From Streptomyces sp. NBC_01231 (GTDB lineage: Bacteria > Actinomycetota > Actinomycetes > Streptomycetales > Streptomycetaceae): 64,000 bases of DNA. The position numbers were made by a program, and so were the translations under genes. The notes under the pieces are model-generated. The model was not told the origin of the DNA and searched no databases. It saw nothing but the letters and a program-made list of their open reading frames with translations. The stretch is taken from positions 8,308,001-8,372,000 of the forward strand of contig CP108521.1 of assembly GCA_035999765.1 (NCBI GenBank). Direction: 5' to 3'. Positions 24,533 through 32,142 of the stretch are shown here, piece after piece. Numbering within the stretch: position 1 is the first letter of the stretch; each line of letters opens with the position of its first letter.

Positions 24533-24743
24533 CGGCTCGCGGTACTCAATCGCTGCTGCCGGTCTCAGGACCGCAGGACGGTCTCCGGTATCCCTTTTTC
24601 GGGTGGTTTGGTGCTCTATTAGGTCTTCCCTGTAGTCGGTCGTGTTCCCCATGGGCATGCCGATGCCCAGGTTTAGGGTCCTGGCCTCTCGGAGCCGTCG
24701 CGGCCCCTTGACCTGCGAGCCGAGAGGTCGACGGACGCACCGG

Positions 24744-25390
24744 ATGGCAAGGAGAACGTTCACCGTGGTCGACATTGTCGAGCTCTACGTGCACTGGTAC
24801 GCGGGCCGGTCCAAGAGCCAGGTGTCCGCCTCGTTGGGGTGGACCGCAAGACAACAGGAAGTACCTGGCGCCGGCGGAGGCGGCCGGGATCGCCGGGGGC
24901 GGGCTGCCCATGAGCGAGGCGGACTGGGCAAAGCTGCTCAAGAGCTGGTTCCCGGAGCTGGCCAGCCGGAGGCTGAACCATGTGCGGTGAGCAGAGATCG
25001 AGCCGCACCGCGAGTACGTCAACAGCCTGCTGGAGACCACGACGGTCACCACGATCCACCAACGGCTGTGGGACGAGGGCAAGTTGAAGGTGTCGCTGTC
25101 GACGTTCCGTCGCTGGGTCCACGAGAACCTCCCCGGCGAAGCGGCCCGCTCCAAGGTCACGGTGCTGCGGGAGGACGTCGAGCCCGGCTCGGAGGCCCAG
25201 ATCGACTACCGCTTCCTGGGGCAGTGGATCAACCCGGCCACCGGGAAACGGCACCGGATCTGGGCGTTCGTGATGGTGCTGCCCGCCTCGCGGCACATGT
25301 TCGTGCGTCCAGCGGCGCACACGGACCAGCACGCCTGGACGCTCGCGCACACGGAAGCCTTCCGCTTCCTCCTCCAGTTTCTGCATTGCG
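24744..25390 (+). mobile_element. istA: IS21-family istA transposase relic
   Basis: Consecutive pieces in shifting frames match IstA: FTVVDIVELYVHWYAGRSKS and QVSASLGW, then KYLAPAEAAGIAGGGLPMSE, WAKLLKSWFPEL, then VSLSTFRRWVHENLPGEAAR, DVEPGSEAQIDYRFLGQW and a GKRHRIWAFVMVLP strand with the catalytic-core Asp. It ends abruptly near 25385 (EAFRFLLQFL) before the DDE domain is complete, and no istB follows. Frameshifts and the truncation show it is dead. Confidence 0.75.
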
Positions 25391-25477
25391 TAAATGTCTT
25401 GAGCAGGTGACAGAACCTCAACGGATCATACGCGCTGGCGGGCAGGCTCTCGCCATACCCTGAGACTGTTCCTATGC

Positions 25478-25485
25478 TTGCGCAA
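25478..25485 (+). promoter_or_regulatory. TTGCGCAA palindrome upstream of GlsB-like gene
   Basis: The sequence reads ATGCTTGCGCAATCAAGCAAT, with a further GCAA half-site after 4 nt. It lies 70 nt upstream of GTG 25555. Confidence 0.5.
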
Positions 25486-25554
25486 TCAAGCAATGCACAG
25501 CATCGGGCATCCGGCGATCTCCGCCCGGACCCGACCCCTCTGGAGGACTACAAC

Positions 25555-25821
25555 GTGGGCATCATCGGCTGGATCATCCTCGGCCTGCTCGCCGGAGCCA
25601 TCGCCAAGATCCTGCTGCCCGGCCGCGACCCGGGCGGCCTGATCGGCACGACCCTGATAGGCGTCGCAGGTGCCTTCGTGGGCGGCTGGCTCTCGTCCCG
25701 TTTCCTGGACCGCCCGGTGGAGAACCAGTTCTTCGACATTTACACCTGGGGATCGGCGATCGGCGGCTCGCTAGTGCTGCTCATCGGCTACCGACTGCTG
25801 TTCGGCAACTCGCGCCACTGA
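25555..25821 (+). CDS. GlsB/YeaQ/YmgE-type stress-response membrane protein
   Basis: 88 aa from GTG 25555 with TGGAGGA 8 nt upstream; the frame is open from 25474 but the family starts here. Three short hydrophobic segments: GIIGWIILGLLAGAIAKILL, GLIGTTLIGVAGAFVGGWL and SAIGGSLVLLIGYRLLFG, with the family signature PGRDPGG between the first two. Length matches the family (80-90 aa). These transglycosylase-associated membrane proteins are induced by envelope or acid stress in other bacteria. The gene shares the TTGCGCAA motif with the Tat/LCP group. Confidence 0.85.
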   Translation: MGIIGWIILGLLAGAIAKILLPGRDPGGLIGTTLIGVAGAFVGGWLSSRFLDRPVENQFFDIYTWGSAIGGSLVLLIGYRLLFGNSRH

Positions 25822-25879
25822 CCCGCGTACAGCCGATCTCGGTCAAGGGCATAGCGGGCCAGTTCCCGGCCGGTCCCTC

Positions 25880-26110
25880 TCGTCGACCAGGCGGCTCCAC
25901 ATGCGCAGGGACACGTCCGAAGTCGACAAGGATGACCTGGTCGTCACCACCGACACCGGCGCCACCGGTGAGGTCGTCCCCCAGGTGTCGTACGGATCCG
26001 TCGCCGTTGACCTGGTACTGGAAGAAGATCACGTCGACCAACTGTCCCAGCGGCCAAGAGCAGCGCCGAGGTGTCCAGGGCGATCTCCCGGCCCTTGGTC
26101 AGCTTGGCCA
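25880..26110 (-). pseudogene. TerD/CABP1-domain protein relic
   Basis: On the minus strand one frame gives LTKGREIALDTSALLL and the next, after a frameshift, FFQYQVNGDGSVRHLGDDLT and GGDDQVILVDFGRVPAHVE. These match the TerD order LDASALLL...FxFYNQ...DGSVRHLG...TGxGGGDDExIxVDL..VP. The calcium-binding acidic loop is partly kept. The start and the C-terminal third are missing. TerD proteins act in tellurite and stress resistance. Confidence 0.6.
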
Positions 26111-26257
26111 GGAATCCGTTGCGCGGTGCAGCCTGTCAGCCGAGCCCTATGCGTGCGGCGCTCGGCGCACTGCCGTCGGAATGCTCAGGCTGGAGCTCGC
26201 AATTGACTCCATCGGTGCGAACTGTCGGAGGGGAGGTCGCTGATTTTCCTGGGCTGT

Positions 26258-26548
26258 TCAGAGTGGGGCTTGTGCGCCGTCTCCGTGGCGGATCCGGGCC
26301 AGGATGTCGTGGTGGAGGGCAGTCAGCCCTCCGGGCGGTAGGGGCGTGGGGCTGCCCGTGAGGGTGTACCACTCGTCGCCGCCGGTGTACTGGATGGCGA
26401 TGCCGACGCGTCCGTCGGGGCGGAGGCTGGTGGCGACGGTGAGTTCGCCTGTGATCACGCCGACTTCGGCGGTCATCGCTCCGCCAGGGCCGGCCTGGAC
26501 GTCGTCCACCAGTTTCTGCGGCTGTGCTGCCGGGTCGTGTGCGTTCAT
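26258..26548 (-). CDS. Hypothetical protein, 96 aa
   Basis: The ATG at 26548 overlaps the TGA of the preceding fragment (ATGA). The protein has a short helix (AAQPQKLVDDVQAG) and an antiparallel strand region: GVITGELTVATSL, GRVGIAIQYTGGDEWYTLTG, then LPPGGLTALHHDILARI. The pattern suggests a small secretion-chaperone or immunity-like fold, but no family is recognised. Its upstream partner gene looks truncated, so this gene may no longer be expressed from its own promoter. Confidence 0.5.
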   Translation of the reverse strand: MNAHDPAAQPQKLVDDVQAGPGGAMTAEVGVITGELTVATSLRPDGRVGIAIQYTGGDEWYTLTGSPTPLPPGGLTALHHDILARIRHGDGAQAPL

Positions 26549-26736
26549 GCGGTGCAGGTGTTCAGCATCTCGCCCAGCACGTCCTTCTCCGTCCCGGTCG
26601 CCGACAGCTTGTATGTCGACTTCACCGAGATCCAGGAGCGGGCGTAGGCGCCCACGCACGACACCTCGACGACGGCACGGTCTTGTCCCCCCAGCCCGTA
26701 CGGCCATACAACTCCCCCAGCGCGCCCACCCCGCAT
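26545..26736 (-). pseudogene. C-terminal fragment of unidentified protein
   Basis: A minus-strand reading from ATG 26736 (frame open to 26784) gives DRAVVEVSCVGAYARSWISV, KSTYKLSATGTEKDVLGEML and NTCTA. The strand-rich C-terminus with two cysteines looks like the end of a larger, probably exported, protein. No signal peptide or sensible N-terminus is present, so it is likely 5'-truncated. It is coupled to the following 96-aa gene. Confidence 0.4.
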
Positions 26737-26895
26737 GACTAGGTTCACGGTCAAAGAAGCGGAGACGGCTGGGTTCGCTGTCAAACGACTCGTGTCCCGG
26801 CTCTGTTCTCTGTCGACCTGGCCCCCGTTTCAAGCGATCTGGTCCGATTCGCTCGTCATCTCAGATGGTCTGGCTCGCCGCGAGGGTGGTGTCGG

Positions 26896-27447
26896 CTACA
26901 GCGGGTCTTTCTGGTCGGTCTGTTCGGCGGGGAACAGGATGGGGCTGAGGAGGTAGCGGGTGCGTTCCTGCGAGGCTTCGTTGGCGAGGAGGGGTGCGAT
27001 CGCGGCTTGCATCGCGCCGATCAGTGCTACGAGTTCGTCCTTGTTCAGCCAGATCCCGTGCTGCCGGTAGCCGACGAGGTCGTCCACGGGATCGCTGTCT
27101 TCGCGCTGCAGGTAAGCGCCGAACTCCGCGACCAGGGCGGCCATGGCGGCGGTGAATGCCCGCTCGTGGTGCTGCGGGGTGAGTGCACGCGCGGTTTCCG
27201 TGTCGATGTCCGCGTGTTCCTGCCGTAGCCGGTAGCGGCGTTCTACGGCGCCCCGCACTCGCCGTTCGTCGGCGACGTCGAGGATGCCGCCCGCGGCGAG
27301 AAGGTCGACGTGCCGGTAGACGGTCGCCTTGGACACGTCCGGGATCAGAGCGCACAACTGCCCGGTGGTCAGGGCCCGCCCGCCGCGCAGTGCGTGGACC
27401 ACGCGGAGGCGGACGGGATGTGCCAGGAGTTCCAAGGTGTCCATCAC
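26896..27447 (-). CDS. HTH transcriptional regulator (ArsR/HTH_20-like)
   Basis: 183 aa from GTG 27447, with ATG 27444 right behind. The HTH occupies residues ~1-75: LELLAHPVRLRVVHALRGG, LTTGQLCALIPDVSKATVYR, HVDLLAAGGILDVADERRVR. The C-terminal half is helical (HHERAFTAAMAALVAEFGAY, LNKDELVALIGAMQAAI), probably dimerisation or ligand sensing. It is divergent from an alpha/beta hydrolase gene, with only 50 nt between starts and an inverted repeat in that gap, so autoregulation and control of the hydrolase are likely. Confidence 0.8.
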   Translation of the reverse strand: MMDTLELLAHPVRLRVVHALRGGRALTTGQLCALIPDVSKATVYRHVDLLAAGGILDVADERRVRGAVERRYRLRQEHADIDTETARALTPQHHERAFTAAMAALVAEFGAYLQREDSDPVDDLVGYRQHGIWLNKDELVALIGAMQAAIAPLLANEASQERTRYLLSPILFPAEQTDQKDPL

Positions 27448-27467
27448 TCCACTTTCTCACGCATGCT

Positions 27468-27491
27468 ACCTTTCTCAAATCTAAGAAAGGT
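27468..27491. promoter_or_regulatory. Putative operator, perfect 8-8-8 inverted repeat
   Basis: ACCTTTCT (27468-27475) and AGAAAGGT (27484-27491) are exact reverse complements around an 8-nt spacer, lying in the 50-nt gap between the divergent regulator and hydrolase starts. TTTCTCA also occurs at 27453-27459 and again at 27471-27477. Size and position fit an operator for the adjacent winged-helix regulator. Confidence 0.6.
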
Positions 27492-27497
27492 GAGGGG

Positions 27498-28805
27498 ATG
27501 CAGACTGCTGAGGAGACCGCCGCGTTGGTGGTCGAGTGGGCACGCGATGGCCGTTTCAGGAAGATCGCTGCTCTGTTCGCCCCGCCGTTGCGTGCTGCGC
27601 TGACCGCCGAGACACTCCAGGCGGTCTGGCTCGCCGAGACCGCGGGAAACGGTCCGGTCACAGACCTCGGCGAACCGTCGAGCGAGCACCTGCAGCCGGA
27701 CCTGATCCGTGTCAGTGTTCCCGTGGTCTGTGAGCGGGGACATTTCACCGTCGTCATGTCGGTCGACTCCGCCGGCCTGCTGAACGGGCTGCGCCTCGCG
27801 CCCCCTGCCTGCGACCCATGGGCGGCACCCTCCTACGCGGATCCGGACGCCTTCGAGGAGCACGACGTCACGGTCGGAGCGGGTGCTCTGGCCGTGGCCG
27901 GAACCGTCACCGTTCCGCGTGGCGACGGCCCGTGGCCCGGTGTCGTGCTGCTCAGCGGCGGAGGTCCCTTCGACCGGGACGCGACCAGCGGACCCAACAA
28001 GCCCCTGAAGGACCTCGCCTGGGGTCTGGCCAGCCGTGGCGTGGCGGTGCTGCGCCACGACAAGGTGACCTTCACGCACGCGGCGGAGGTGGCTGCCGCG
28101 GACGACTTCACGATGACACGCGAGTACGTTCCCTATGCCGTTGCCGCCGTGCGCCTGCTCCAAAAGGAGCCGCGCGTCGATGCCGGCCGGGTGTTCGTCG
28201 CCGGGCACAGCATGGGTGGCAAGGTCGCCCCACGGGTCGCCGAGGCTGAGCCGTCCGTCGCGGGCGTCGTGATCATGGCGGGGGACGCCGAGCCCATGCA
28301 CCGCGCGGCCGTCCGGGTCGTGGGTCACCTCGCCGCTCTCGACCCCGGCCCGCACTCCGAGGCGGTCCTTGCGGAGATCACCCGCCAGGCCGCGACCGTC
28401 GAGACCGCCCTGTCACCCCGTACGCCCCGGGAGGACCTGCCCTTCGGTCTTCCTGCCTCGTACTGGCTCGACCTGCGCTCCTATGACCCAGTTGCCACCG
28501 CCGCCCGCTTGGACAAGCCGGTGCTGATCCTCCAGGGCGGACGCGACTACCAGGTCACCGTCGAGGACGACTTGTCCCTCTGGCGCGAGGGGCTGACCGG
28601 GCGTCCGGACGTCACCATCCAGATCCACGAAGCCGACGACCACCTCTTCTTCCCAGGGGCAGGACCGTCGACGCCCGCCGGGTACATGGCACCCCAGCAC
28701 GTCGACGCGGCGGTCATCATGGACGTCGCCGCATGGGTTACAGGCCGGCTTCAGCGCGAACCCTGGAACCAGGCGGAAACGCCCCCGGCGAACCAGGTCA
28801 CCTGA
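27498..28805 (+). CDS. Alpha/beta hydrolase with N-terminal DUF3887-like domain
   Basis: 435 aa from ATG 27498 (GGTGAGGGG upstream); the frame extends back to 27183 only through the regulator's antisense. Residues 1-110 are a small alpha+beta domain (EETAALVVEWARDGRFRKIA, LFAPPLRAAL) like DUF3887. The hydrolase domain has an oxyanion loop (VVLLSGGGPFDRD), the nucleophile elbow GHSMGG (Ser near residue 239), an acid in ILQGGRDYQV and His in EADDHLFF. It probably cleaves an ester or peptide; substrate unknown. It is divergent from, and likely controlled by, the adjacent regulator. Confidence 0.85.
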   Translation: MQTAEETAALVVEWARDGRFRKIAALFAPPLRAALTAETLQAVWLAETAGNGPVTDLGEPSSEHLQPDLIRVSVPVVCERGHFTVVMSVDSAGLLNGLRLAPPACDPWAAPSYADPDAFEEHDVTVGAGALAVAGTVTVPRGDGPWPGVVLLSGGGPFDRDATSGPNKPLKDLAWGLASRGVAVLRHDKVTFTHAAEVAAADDFTMTREYVPYAVAAVRLLQKEPRVDAGRVFVAGHSMGGKVAPRVAEAEPSVAGVVIMAGDAEPMHRAAVRVVGHLAALDPGPHSEAVLAEITRQAATVETALSPRTPREDLPFGLPASYWLDLRSYDPVATAARLDKPVLILQGGRDYQVTVEDDLSLWREGLTGRPDVTIQIHEADDHLFFPGAGPSTPAGYMAPQHVDAAVIMDVAAWVTGRLQREPWNQAETPPANQVT

Positions 28806-28874
28806 GACGGACACAGACATCCGCTCTCCCCGGACCGGATCACCTGAGATTTTCAATGCCTCCGCGTCTCACTT

Positions 28875-28917
28875 GGTCTGGTCGATCCAGGTCAGAGCCG
28901 GTCTCGGAGACCAGACC
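28875..28917 (+). terminator. Nested inverted repeat after hydrolase gene
   Basis: GGTCTGGT (28875-28882) pairs with ACCAGACC (28910-28917), and inside lies GGTCTC-G-GAGACC (28900-28912), 70 nt past the hydrolase stop. It could fold as a terminator hairpin. Confidence 0.4.
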
Positions 28918-29518
28918 CTTTGCGACGGGACAACTCGATTAGATGACAAGAGACACGAGTTCGCCGGGGGCAGACAGTAAAGGTCCAAGAAAGACTGGCC
29001 AATGCATGCAAGGCATGTCAACGTAAACCACCTTGCCAGGAAATTGCAGGTCAGAGAGGTGATCGTCTGTGGCTGTGGCTCCCGTGAGCCCCAGATCCTC
29101 CACCACTGCCCGGTCCATGAAGCCACTCGTCTGGGAGCTTGGCCCGGGTCAGCTAACGCTCGTCATGGATCAGTTCTCCGTTGACGACTTCCACCCTGTT
29201 GTGGCGATCCGAGCCGAGTACATGTCAACTCGTGTGACGGCCGGTTCGATATCCGCTGGTTCCCGCTCGGCCGTCCCGGCACCGATAGGGAGGGGGGAGA
29301 CGGCCGTTACCAGGACAGCCAAGGTCCCCGGGTACAGCATCTGCCTCGGCACCGGGACGCCGGCCGAAATCGTAGCCCGCTGCCGTGGCGCGCGTGCTGG
29401 AGACCTCCCGGTCCCTGTGACAGACAAACTCGAGTCTGCGTAAATCTCCCTCGGCCCTGCACTGCCTCTCCCACGTTGAACGGGCAGCCCGTTCCCCCGA
29501 ATGTAAGGAGATTTCCCC
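28918..29518. other. Unassigned 600-nt region before the 29.5-kb gene
   Basis: No gene with confident support. A plus-strand frame at 29117-29443 (starting MKPLVWELGPGQLTLVMDQF) is the best candidate for a decayed coding sequence, but codon third positions are not clearly GC-biased. Base composition is less GC-rich than around it. The 3' end carries the promoter and AAGGAG site of the following gene. Confidence 0.3.
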
Positions 29519-29806
29519 TTGGCCCCCTCGGAGATGACCGTCGGTGACCTCATCGACCGTCTGTCCACCTGTGACCGGACCGCGCCCTTGCGGCTGGCGA
29601 TGAACCCGTTCTTCCCCATGGCCCACCGCGTGGCCCAGGTCGTCGAATCATGCGACGAGAGCGGACGGCCCGTCGTCTACCTGGCCGAGGGACGCGGGGC
29701 GGACAGCCAGCTCGGACACCTGCCGCCCGAGGTAGCAGTCGCCCTGACCTGGCAGGCCCCCGTCCAGGCACCACCTCACCGCCCCCGCCGTACCGCCGGT
29801 CAGTAG
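29519..29806 (+). CDS. Hypothetical protein, 95 aa
   Basis: TTG 29519 has a strong AAGGAG site 8 nt upstream. The protein is MAPSEMTVGDLIDRLSTCDR, then TAPLRLAMNPFFPMAHRVAQ, VVESCDESGRPVVYLAEGRG and a short helix, with a basic Pro-rich tail. The GDLIDxLSxxDxxxPLRLAxNPxFP pattern recurs in small proteins of Streptomyces mobile elements; function unknown. It is followed after 15 nt by a DUF317 gene, probably co-transcribed. Confidence 0.65.
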   Translation: MAPSEMTVGDLIDRLSTCDRTAPLRLAMNPFFPMAHRVAQVVESCDESGRPVVYLAEGRGADSQLGHLPPEVAVALTWQAPVQAPPHRPRRTAGQ

Positions 29807-29821
29807 ACGCGCACGCAGCCC

Positions 29822-30646
29822 TTGGAGGCGCCCCTGCATTCCAACCACCCATTCGACCCGTCCACCCCCAACCGCCGTACGCAGCCGATGTACTGGGTCG
29901 GTCCCCGGTACTTGGCTGGTGACGACGGACGTCTCTACGACGCCGTCGCCGACACCCTTGCCGGACTCGGCTGGACGAGCCTGGCGATCGTCCGCGGACG
30001 CCAGGAGCCCGATGAGGTGCCGGAGGACCGGCAGGTCCTGCGCAGCACCGTCCTCCACATCAGCCCCGATACTCTCCGGTGGGCCCAGTGGGTGCTGCCG
30101 GACGAGCCGTTCCAGCTCGGCGAGTTGCCGATCGCCTGGCAGGTCTCGGCCCGCGAGCACACCGACAGCCCGCTCGCGCAGTGGTCTGCATACTTCACCC
30201 CCGATATCCCAGGCGAGGTTCTCTCCGACTTTCTCCTCGCGCTCGATGCCCGCGACCGGCCAACCATGGCGTTCACCAGACCGGAGCTGGTCCTTGACGC
30301 TGTCACCGCGCACGGCTGGTTCCGTGACGTCGACCATCCTGACGCGGGAGCCACGGACCCGACCTTCATCTCCCACCTCCGCTTCAGCGAGGTGCCACCT
30401 CTCATCCAGGACGCCGACCCCCGTGTCCTGACCGTCGAGGCGGACGAGCGGGGGCCTGCCGGATGGCAGGCATGGGCAGAGCCCGTGCTGGGTGCGCCTT
30501 GCATGTGGGCCGCGTCCTTCGGCGCTAGCGTGCCGCACGATGTCGTCGCCGCCTTCGCCGCCTCTCTCAGCTCCACCACACCGGTCCTGCGCCGGCTGCT
30601 GCCTGAGAGCACGCGGGACCGACTCCTGCGCGCCCCGGCCGAATGA
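29822..30646 (+). CDS. DUF317 domain protein (second copy)
   Basis: 274 aa from TTG 29822. It starts with a Pro/Asn-rich leader and then shows the DUF317 layout twice: YWVGPRYLAGDDGRLYDAVA and AWQVSAREHTDSPLAQWSAY with FTPDIPGEVLSDFLLALDAR, then LDAVTAHGWFRDV and WQAWAEPVLGAPCMWAASFG with FGASVPHDVVAAFAASLSS. Two such modules of ~110 aa is the usual length. Together with the preceding small gene it forms a unit closed by a perfect palindromic terminator. Confidence 0.75.
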   Translation: MEAPLHSNHPFDPSTPNRRTQPMYWVGPRYLAGDDGRLYDAVADTLAGLGWTSLAIVRGRQEPDEVPEDRQVLRSTVLHISPDTLRWAQWVLPDEPFQLGELPIAWQVSAREHTDSPLAQWSAYFTPDIPGEVLSDFLLALDARDRPTMAFTRPELVLDAVTAHGWFRDVDHPDAGATDPTFISHLRFSEVPPLIQDADPRVLTVEADERGPAGWQAWAEPVLGAPCMWAASFGASVPHDVVAAFAASLSSTTPVLRRLLPESTRDRLLRAPAE

Positions 30647-30667
30647 GTACCGGCTTACCGGTCGCAT

Positions 30668-30715
30668 GCACGAAGCCCCGGCCCACCCGAATTCGGGTGG
30701 GCCGGGGCTTCGTGC
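30668..30715. terminator. Perfect 48-bp palindrome, bidirectional terminator
   Basis: Positions 30668-30691 and 30692-30715 are exact reverse complements with no loop, centred on GAATTC. It lies between the converging DUF317 and lipoprotein genes. Such a GC-rich structure would terminate transcription from both sides and can extrude a cruciform. Confidence 0.75.
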
Positions 30716-30824
30716 TGTGCCGGATGCCCGTGCGCGGCAAAAAGGTGCTGCGCCCGTTGGACGGCTATGCCCCGGCGCCCCAGCCTTTCGCGTGGCCGGG
30801 CGCTCCGTGGCGTCGGGAGGTGCG

Positions 30825-31523
30825 TCAGCGGTTTGCTGTCGCCTTGGCGAGAGCCGTGTCGAGGTGCTGGTCGACGAGGGCAGGTGAGCCGGAGACGATC
30901 AGCAGCACGGTCCCGGTGCGGACCGCGGTCTGTTTGAGGACGCTGTCCTGCCCGTCGGCGGAGAAGGTGAGGAGTTGGCTCCACCGTTCGTTGCCGAGCT
31001 GGGGCGCGGACACCTTGTGCGTGGTGACGTCGACCGTGCTGGTGCCTACTAGGACCTGATACTCCGGGCAGACGGTCATCGCGTCGTAGATCCGCCCAGT
31101 GCCCTCGGAGAGCTGGGCAGGGCCGTCGCTGTACAGCTCCTCCGAGACCTCCGAGCCGCTGCCAGCCGTGTAGGTGAAGGACGCCTTCGCCGTCCGGGGG
31201 AAGTCCAGCGAGCCTCCGGCGGCCGCCTCGCCGCCGAGCTGGTCGAGGGCGGGGCAGCCGAGGACGGTGACGTCGTCGTGCTGGGCGGCGGGCTCGGGCT
31301 TGCGCGTGTAGCCGCTGCCGAGATCCCCCTCGTCGAGGAGCAGGGGCTCCAGCGCAGCAGACGACAGAAGCGCTGGCTGCTGGTCGCTGGTCGCCGGGGT
31401 GCTGGAACGGGCGGAGGAGGAGGTGGCGGGCTTCGTCTTGCTGGGGGTGGTGGAGCAGGCGGGCAGGGCGAGGATGGTGACGGCGGTGAAGCCGAGGACG
31501 GTGGTGGCGACGCGGACGCGCAC
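30825..31523 (-). CDS. Lipoprotein with sensor-like domain
   Basis: 232 aa from GTG 31523; the frame is open to 31820 but the upstream part is Arg/Pro-rich noise. The lipoprotein signal is clear: RVATTVLGFTAVTILALPAC with lipobox LPAC. A Ser/Thr/Pro linker leads to LEPLLLDEGDLGSGYTRKPE, a conserved CPALDQLGG cysteine, and paired strands ending LLIVSGSPALVDQHLDTALA. This resembles the PknH-like extracellular sensor domain (two conserved Cys: VLGCPALD and TVCPEYQV). It is probably exported and tethered, ligand unknown. It ends against the 48-bp palindromic terminator. Confidence 0.65.
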   Translation of the reverse strand: MRVRVATTVLGFTAVTILALPACSTTPSKTKPATSSSARSSTPATSDQQPALLSSAALEPLLLDEGDLGSGYTRKPEPAAQHDDVTVLGCPALDQLGGEAAAGGSLDFPRTAKASFTYTAGSGSEVSEELYSDGPAQLSEGTGRIYDAMTVCPEYQVLVGTSTVDVTTHKVSAPQLGNERWSQLLTFSADGQDSVLKQTAVRTGTVLLIVSGSPALVDQHLDTALAKATANR

Positions 31524-31597
31524 GGACGGACCCCCTGGGTGCTTGGTGACAGTTGGGCAGTGCGGGCCCGCGGGCCCGGGGTCGTAGGGGAGGGGTG

Positions 31598-32059
31598 TCA
31601 GTGGCCGAGGTGGCGCAGGCAGTCCTCGAACGTCGCGTGCGTCGCGTCCGAGGGGCCGGAGTACCGGTTGAACCAGGCGGTGTCCAGACGGGTTTCGAGC
31701 TGCTGGTGCCCGGCGAGGCAGCGCAGCCACACCTGGCCGCGGGTGGAGATGATGAGCCAGTGCCGGTATATCTCGCACTCGGCGCACGCGACGACGTCGT
31801 CGTCCAGGACGATAGGCCACGGCCAGGGCATCATCCGTCCCTCGACCTGGTCGTGGCTGGGCACCCGCAGCTCCGGCGGCAGGAAGTCGCTCACCGCGGG
31901 CGCAGGCTCAGCGGGCGGCTCCGGCACGCTGGCTGCCTCCGCCAGCTGCGGCAGCGGCGCCTGACCGGCGACCATCTGCGCTTCCAACTCCGCGTGCCGG
32001 CGCCACATGCCTGCTATCTCTTCCTCAACGCGGCGACGCGCCCGTATCCGGTAGAACAA
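31598..32059 (-). CDS. Hypothetical protein with Cys-rich domain
   Basis: 153 aa from TTG 32059, chosen because GGGAGG lies 7 nt upstream; the frame is open to ATG 32131. The N-terminal helix (RARRRVEEEIAGMWRRHAEL) is followed by a Pro/Ala linker and a C-terminal domain with CAECEIYRHW, WLRCLAGH and a final ATFEDCLRHLGH. The paired CxxC/C..H residues suggest a zinc-binding fold. It lies between the relaxase and lipoprotein genes on the same strand; a link to mobilisation is only positional. Confidence 0.5.
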   Translation of the reverse strand: MFYRIRARRRVEEEIAGMWRRHAELEAQMVAGQAPLPQLAEAASVPEPPAEPAPAVSDFLPPELRVPSHDQVEGRMMPWPWPIVLDDDVVACAECEIYRHWLIISTRGQVWLRCLAGHQQLETRLDTAWFNRYSGPSDATHATFEDCLRHLGH

Positions 32060-32142
32060 CCGTGGTCCTCCCTCGTCTCGTCCTGCACACATGATGATCG
32101 TGCCGCAACTGCCTGACCAGCTTCCATTCAAGGAGCCAACAG

